Assembly: GCA_946498265.1 (NCBI GenBank) | Contig: CAMMNR010000074.1 | Location: forward strand, 1-8,482 | Direction of reading: 5' to 3' | Source: an uncultured Clostridium sp. | GTDB lineage: Bacteria; Bacillota; Clostridia; TANB77; CAG-508 | Length of the DNA: 8,482 nt | Shown here: in pieces, positions 5,980 to 8,482 of the stretch | Layout: each line of letters starts with the position of its first letter | Numbering within the stretch: the stretch's first letter is position 1 | Program-made: the position numbers and the translations under genes | Notes under the pieces: model-generated | What the model was told of the DNA's origin: nothing | The model's input: only the letters and a program-made list of their open reading frames with translations | Database searches by the model: none

Positions 5980-6162
5980 AAAGATAATATATGAAATTTT
6001 ATAAAAATACGAATGTGAATGAAATTATATTAGAAATTATTAAAATAGCTAATAGGAGAATCTCAAAACTTGTTTTTGAGAGGTGCCTATTAGCTATTTT
6101 TAAAATTTCTTTATGATGTAATGTTAACCGAGTATTTTCATAAAATTTCATATATTATCTTT
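5980..6162. repeat. 183-bp palindromic element (MITE-like or convergent terminator)
   Basis: Terminal arms 5980-6010 and 6132-6162 are inverted repeats matching at 30 of 31 positions. Inner arms AAAATAGCTAATAGG (6042-6056) and 6086-6100 pair perfectly over 15 bp. An apical stem TCTCAAAA (6061-6068) pairs with 6074-6081. All pairs share one symmetry axis (coordinate sum 12142), so this is one co-linear structure with looser middle segments (6011-6041, 6101-6131). T or A runs flank the inner stem (for example T5 at 6097-6101), so it could terminate both bofA and glmS transcripts. The long terminal inverted repeats without any ORF also fit a miniature inverted-repeat element. No clear target-site duplication was found. 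Confidence 0.7.
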
Positions 6163-6222
6163 GTAGAATTATATTTTGGTTTTTATGAAGTTTTATATAT
6201 TATTTTTGATTATATATTAAAT

Positions 6223-6240
6223 AAAAAGTTAATACTAACT
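6223..6240 (-). terminator. Weak stem-loop at the end of glmS
   Basis: On the minus strand AGTTA-GTAT-TAACT (6240-6227) overlaps the stop codon region and is followed by a short T run (6227-6223). The 5-bp all-weak stem is marginal. The large palindrome at 5980-6162 may be the effective terminator. Confidence 0.3.
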
Positions 6241-8074
6241 ATTCTACTGTTACAGATTTCGCAAGATTTCTAGGTTTATCAACATCTAATCCTTTTTCCT
6301 TTGATATATAATAAGCAAATAGTTGTAAAGGAATAACAGACAATATAGGAGATACAAAAGGAGTAGTTTCAGGTATTTGTACTACAAAATCAAACATAGA
6401 AGTATCAATATTTTGATTTGTTACAACTAATGTTTTTGCTCCACGTGTTATTATTTCTTGTATATTGCTGACAGTTTTTTCAACTAATTTAGGATCTGTC
6501 ATGATACCAACAACAGTAACATCATTTTCTATTAGAGCAATTGCACCATGTTTTAATTCTCCAGCAGCATAGCTCTCAGAATGAATGTATGAAATTTCTT
6601 TTAATTTCAAAGAACCTTCTTTTGCTACTGCTTCGTCAATACCTCTACCTAAGAAGAATATATCTTTTTCTTGATAAACTTTTTTAGAGAAATCTTTTAT
6701 ATCAGAAGATAATTCCAAAGTTTTTTCTATTTTCTTAGGCAATTCTAAGATTTCTTTCTTTAATGAAGAAATATCTTTAGAATTCAATCCTAAAATTTCT
6801 GCAAAGTATATAACTAAAATTACTAATAAAACTACTTGAGAAGTGTAAGCTTTTGTAGAAGCTACAGCAATTTCAGGACCAGCATGAGTATATATAGAAT
6901 AATTGGCTTCTCTTGTTAAAGAACTACCTATAACATTAGTTATTGCAAGAGTTGTAGCTCCTTTTTCATTGCATAATTTTAAAGCTGCAATAGTATCAGC
7001 AGTTTCTCCAGATTGAGAAATAAATATGCATAAAGATTTTTCATCGACTAAAGGATCTCTATATCTAAATTCAGAAGCAATATCAACTTCAGTGTGTATT
7101 TTGCAAAGTTTTTCAATTGCATTTTTTCCAGCAAGCCCAGCATGCATAGCTGTTCCACATGCTATAATATATATTTTATTAAATTTAGATAAAAATTCTC
7201 TTGTAAAATTCAATTCATCGAATTCACATTTTGAATCTTCACAAAATCTTGAACCTATAGTTTCTCTAATTGCATTAGGTTGTTCATAAATTTCTTTTAG
7301 CATAAAATCTTCAAATCCTTCTTTTTCGGCACTTGAAGCATTCCACTCAATAGTTTGAGTATTTTTTTGTATAGGATTTAAGTCTTTATCATAAAATTTA
7401 GCATCATCTCTTGATAATAAAACAAATTCAAAATCATTTAATAAATAAAAATTCTTTGTAAAAGAAAGTATAGCTGGAATATCAGAAGAAATATAGTTTT
7501 CATTTTCTCCCTTTCCAATAACTAGAGGACTATCTTTTCTTACAACAATCATGTTATCAGGATAATCGTTGCAAATTACTTCAATTGCATAACTTCCTTT
7601 TAAATCATTACAAGCACTTTTAACAGCTCTTAAAAATTTTAAATTATCATTATTATCTTTTGAGTAATAATAATGAATTAAATTAGGTATAACTTCAGTA
7701 TCTGTTTGAGAATAAAATTTATATCCATTATCAGATAAAAAGTTTCTTAATTCATTATAATTTTCAATAATACCATTATGTACAACACTAAAGGTTTTTG
7801 AATTATCCATATGAGGATGTGAATTTTCTTTAGAAGGTTTTCCATGAGTAGCCCATCTAGTATGAGCTATACCAATAGTTCCTTCTAAATCATCAATACC
7901 TTTTAAATTATATAGATTTTTTACTCTTCCTTTGTCTTTCATAATAGATATGCCAGATTTCTCAATAGTAGAAATACCAGCAGAGTCATATCCTCTATAT
8001 TCTAATCTTATAAGACCATTAATTAAAATAGGACTAGCTTTTTGTGTCCCAATGTAACCTACAATTCCACACAT
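6239..8074 (-). CDS. glmS: Glutamine-fructose-6-phosphate aminotransferase (isomerizing)
   Basis: GlmS converts fructose-6-phosphate and glutamine to glucosamine-6-phosphate and glutamate, the first committed step to UDP-GlcNAc, peptidoglycan and other amino sugars, in the cytosol. The protein is full length at 611 residues (family about 600-610). The N-terminal glutaminase domain begins MCGIVGYIG, with nucleophile C2, and shows HTRWATHG (71-78), HNGIIENY (99-106) and QTDTE (123-127). Two SIS sugar-isomerase domains follow: ACGTAMHAG (305-313), SQSGET (353-358) and STKAYTSQ (406-413) in the first, then GRGIDEAVAKEGSLKLKEIS and ELKHG (506-510, H509) in the second. The C-terminus DKPRNLAKSVTVE carries the expected catalytic K606. 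SD TAAGGAGGA (8089-8081) lies 6 nt from the ATG. It is transcribed alone, under a glmS ribozyme in the leader. Identification is secure. Confidence 0.98.
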   Translation of the reverse strand: MCGIVGYIGTQKASPILINGLIRLEYRGYDSAGISTIEKSGISIMKDKGRVKNLYNLKGIDDLEGTIGIAHTRWATHGKPSKENSHPHMDNSKTFSVVHNGIIENYNELRNFLSDNGYKFYSQTDTEVIPNLIHYYYSKDNNDNLKFLRAVKSACNDLKGSYAIEVICNDYPDNMIVVRKDSPLVIGKGENENYISSDIPAILSFTKNFYLLNDFEFVLLSRDDAKFYDKDLNPIQKNTQTIEWNASSAEKEGFEDFMLKEIYEQPNAIRETIGSRFCEDSKCEFDELNFTREFLSKFNKIYIIACGTAMHAGLAGKNAIEKLCKIHTEVDIASEFRYRDPLVDEKSLCIFISQSGETADTIAALKLCNEKGATTLAITNVIGSSLTREANYSIYTHAGPEIAVASTKAYTSQVVLLVILVIYFAEILGLNSKDISSLKKEILELPKKIEKTLELSSDIKDFSKKVYQEKDIFFLGRGIDEAVAKEGSLKLKEISYIHSESYAAGELKHGAIALIENDVTVVGIMTDPKLVEKTVSNIQEIITRGAKTLVVTNQNIDTSMFDFVVQIPETTPFVSPILSVIPLQLFAYYISKEKGLDVDKPRNLAKSVTVE

Positions 8075-8105
8075 TGTGATTCCTCCTTAAATAAATATAT
8101 TTTGG

Positions 8106-8119
8106 AATTGAAAGAATTA
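8106..8119 (-). repeat. 3' arm of a 14-bp inverted repeat flanking the ribozyme
   Basis: The 14 bases at 8106-8119 (AATTGAAAGAATTA on the plus strand) are the exact reverse complement of 8303-8316. In the glmS leader RNA this arm falls after the ribozyme and 16 nt before the Shine-Dalgarno. The other arm falls just after the predicted transcription start. Confidence 0.65.
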
Positions 8120-8142
8120 TAATGCTTAATATATTAATATTT

Positions 8143-8266
8143 GTTACAATATCACTATTGATTTTTGATTAATACTATTGACTTTAAGCTAGAGCCACTA
8201 AAGCATCCGCCGAATATTCGATAACTTTAGACCTCGTCAACACAAGTAAATGTGTTCTGGCGCTTG
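8143..8266 (-). ncRNA. glmS ribozyme (GlcN6P-activated self-cleaving riboswitch)
   Basis: Read on the minus strand, the leader contains AGCGCCAGAAC (8264-8254), then the P1 hairpin ACACA/UGUGU. GUUGACGAGG, UUAUCGA and UUCGGCGGAUGC follow, in the order that defines the glmS ribozyme. CUAAAG pairs with CUUUAG just after GAUGC. A short GGC-UCUA-GCU hairpin and a longer AT-rich P4-like stem (CAAUA...UAUUG, ending near 8147) follow. Cleavage is expected between A8264 and G8263. The family uses glucosamine-6-phosphate as coenzyme, and the cleaved mRNA is degraded, so the product represses its own synthesis. It lies about 70 nt before the glmS start codon. The 3' boundary is approximate. Confidence 0.95.
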
Positions 8267-8302
8267 GTGATAAACTCCTTTCTTTATAAATTTAATTCTT
8301 TT

Positions 8303-8316
8303 TAATTCTTTCAATT
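8303..8316 (-). repeat. 5' arm of the inverted repeat flanking the glmS ribozyme
   Basis: This is the exact complement of the arm at 8106-8119 and lies about 39 nt upstream of the ribozyme cleavage site. A partial tandem copy (TTTAATTCTT at 8291-8300 and 8301-8310) offers an alternative, shorter pairing register. Confidence 0.65.
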
Positions 8317-8326
8317 TTACTTTATT

Positions 8327-8355
8327 ATATTACAATAAAAAATTTAAAGTGACAA
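8327..8355 (-). promoter_or_regulatory. Sigma-A promoter of glmS
   Basis: On the minus strand TTGTCA (8355-8350) and TAATAT (8332-8327) are 17 bp apart. Transcription is predicted to begin near 8320, placing the whole ribozyme and the 14-bp inverted repeat in the leader. A near-palindrome, ATCAAAATTTTTGAT (8362-8376), lies directly upstream of the -35 and may be an operator or simply AT-rich sequence. Confidence 0.7.
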
Positions 8356-8376
8356 GTCCTAATCAAAATTTTTGAT

Positions 8377-8482
8377 ATAATTTTTTATAAAACAAGGAAA
8401 ACTATGTATTTGCGATTTTTAAAAATCTTTTGTAACTATTCAGAGGTAGAAAAAAGTTATTCATAAAAACAGAGAAAATAAA
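8377..8482. other. AT-rich intergenic sequence, nothing recognised
   Basis: Upstream of the glmS promoter no open reading frame, RNA family or terminator is convincing. The only visible structure is a short palindrome, GATTTTTAAAAATC (about 8414-8427). Confidence 0.5.

Noticed and set aside
7026..7289. Plus-strand 87-codon frame inside glmS
   Set aside because: glmS is certain on the other strand, and the frame has no SD or recognisable domain.

Overview
The window is very AT-rich, uses strong Shine-Dalgarno sequences (AAGGAGG type), and carries a rubrerythrin, a glmS ribozyme and two sporulation-linked genes (yaaL and bofA families) with a sigma-E-like promoter. This points to a low-GC, anaerobic, spore-forming member of the Clostridia. 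It looks chromosomal. I cannot name the species.

Left part (+ strand). Positions 1-121 hold a near-perfect promoter and ribosome binding site for a reverse-type rubrerythrin (122-670), a cytosolic peroxide-detoxifying enzyme with its own terminator. A structured but unassigned intergenic region follows (734-821). Next is a membrane protein (963-1634) with a DUF2651-like hydrophobic N-terminus and an unusual Asn/Cys-rich tail that contains a 15-residue repeat. A perfect 27-bp hairpin separates it from a polytopic heavy-metal/manganese-type transporter (1808-2662).

Middle. On the minus strand, 2744-5068 encodes a 774-residue VirD4/TraG-type coupling ATPase with N-terminal membrane segments. 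It stands alone, with no relaxase or type IV channel gene in the window. It converges on the transporter gene and shares an intergenic terminator with it. Divergent from it are yaaL (5299-5586) and a bofA homologue (5693-5954). In many Firmicutes these two follow recR, which is absent here. The bofA homologue has its own sigma-E-like promoter. Its coding sequence is shifted by one base near the 3' end, and the missing conserved C-terminus is fully readable in the +1 frame.

Right part. A 183-bp single-axis palindrome (5980-6162), resembling a MITE or a convergent terminator, lies between bofA and glmS. glmS (8074-6239, minus strand) encodes glucosamine-6-phosphate synthase, the entry step to amino-sugar and cell-wall synthesis. 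It is preceded by a glmS ribozyme, which gives metabolite feedback by mRNA self-cleavage, and by a strong promoter. The leader also holds a 14-bp perfect inverted repeat that would clamp the two ends of the ribozyme region together.

The most unusual items are the 15-residue-periodic Cys/Asn tail, the ribozyme-flanking helix, the bofA frameshift, the orphan coupling ATPase and the long palindromes. The sequence gives no convincing evidence of a complete new multi-gene system.
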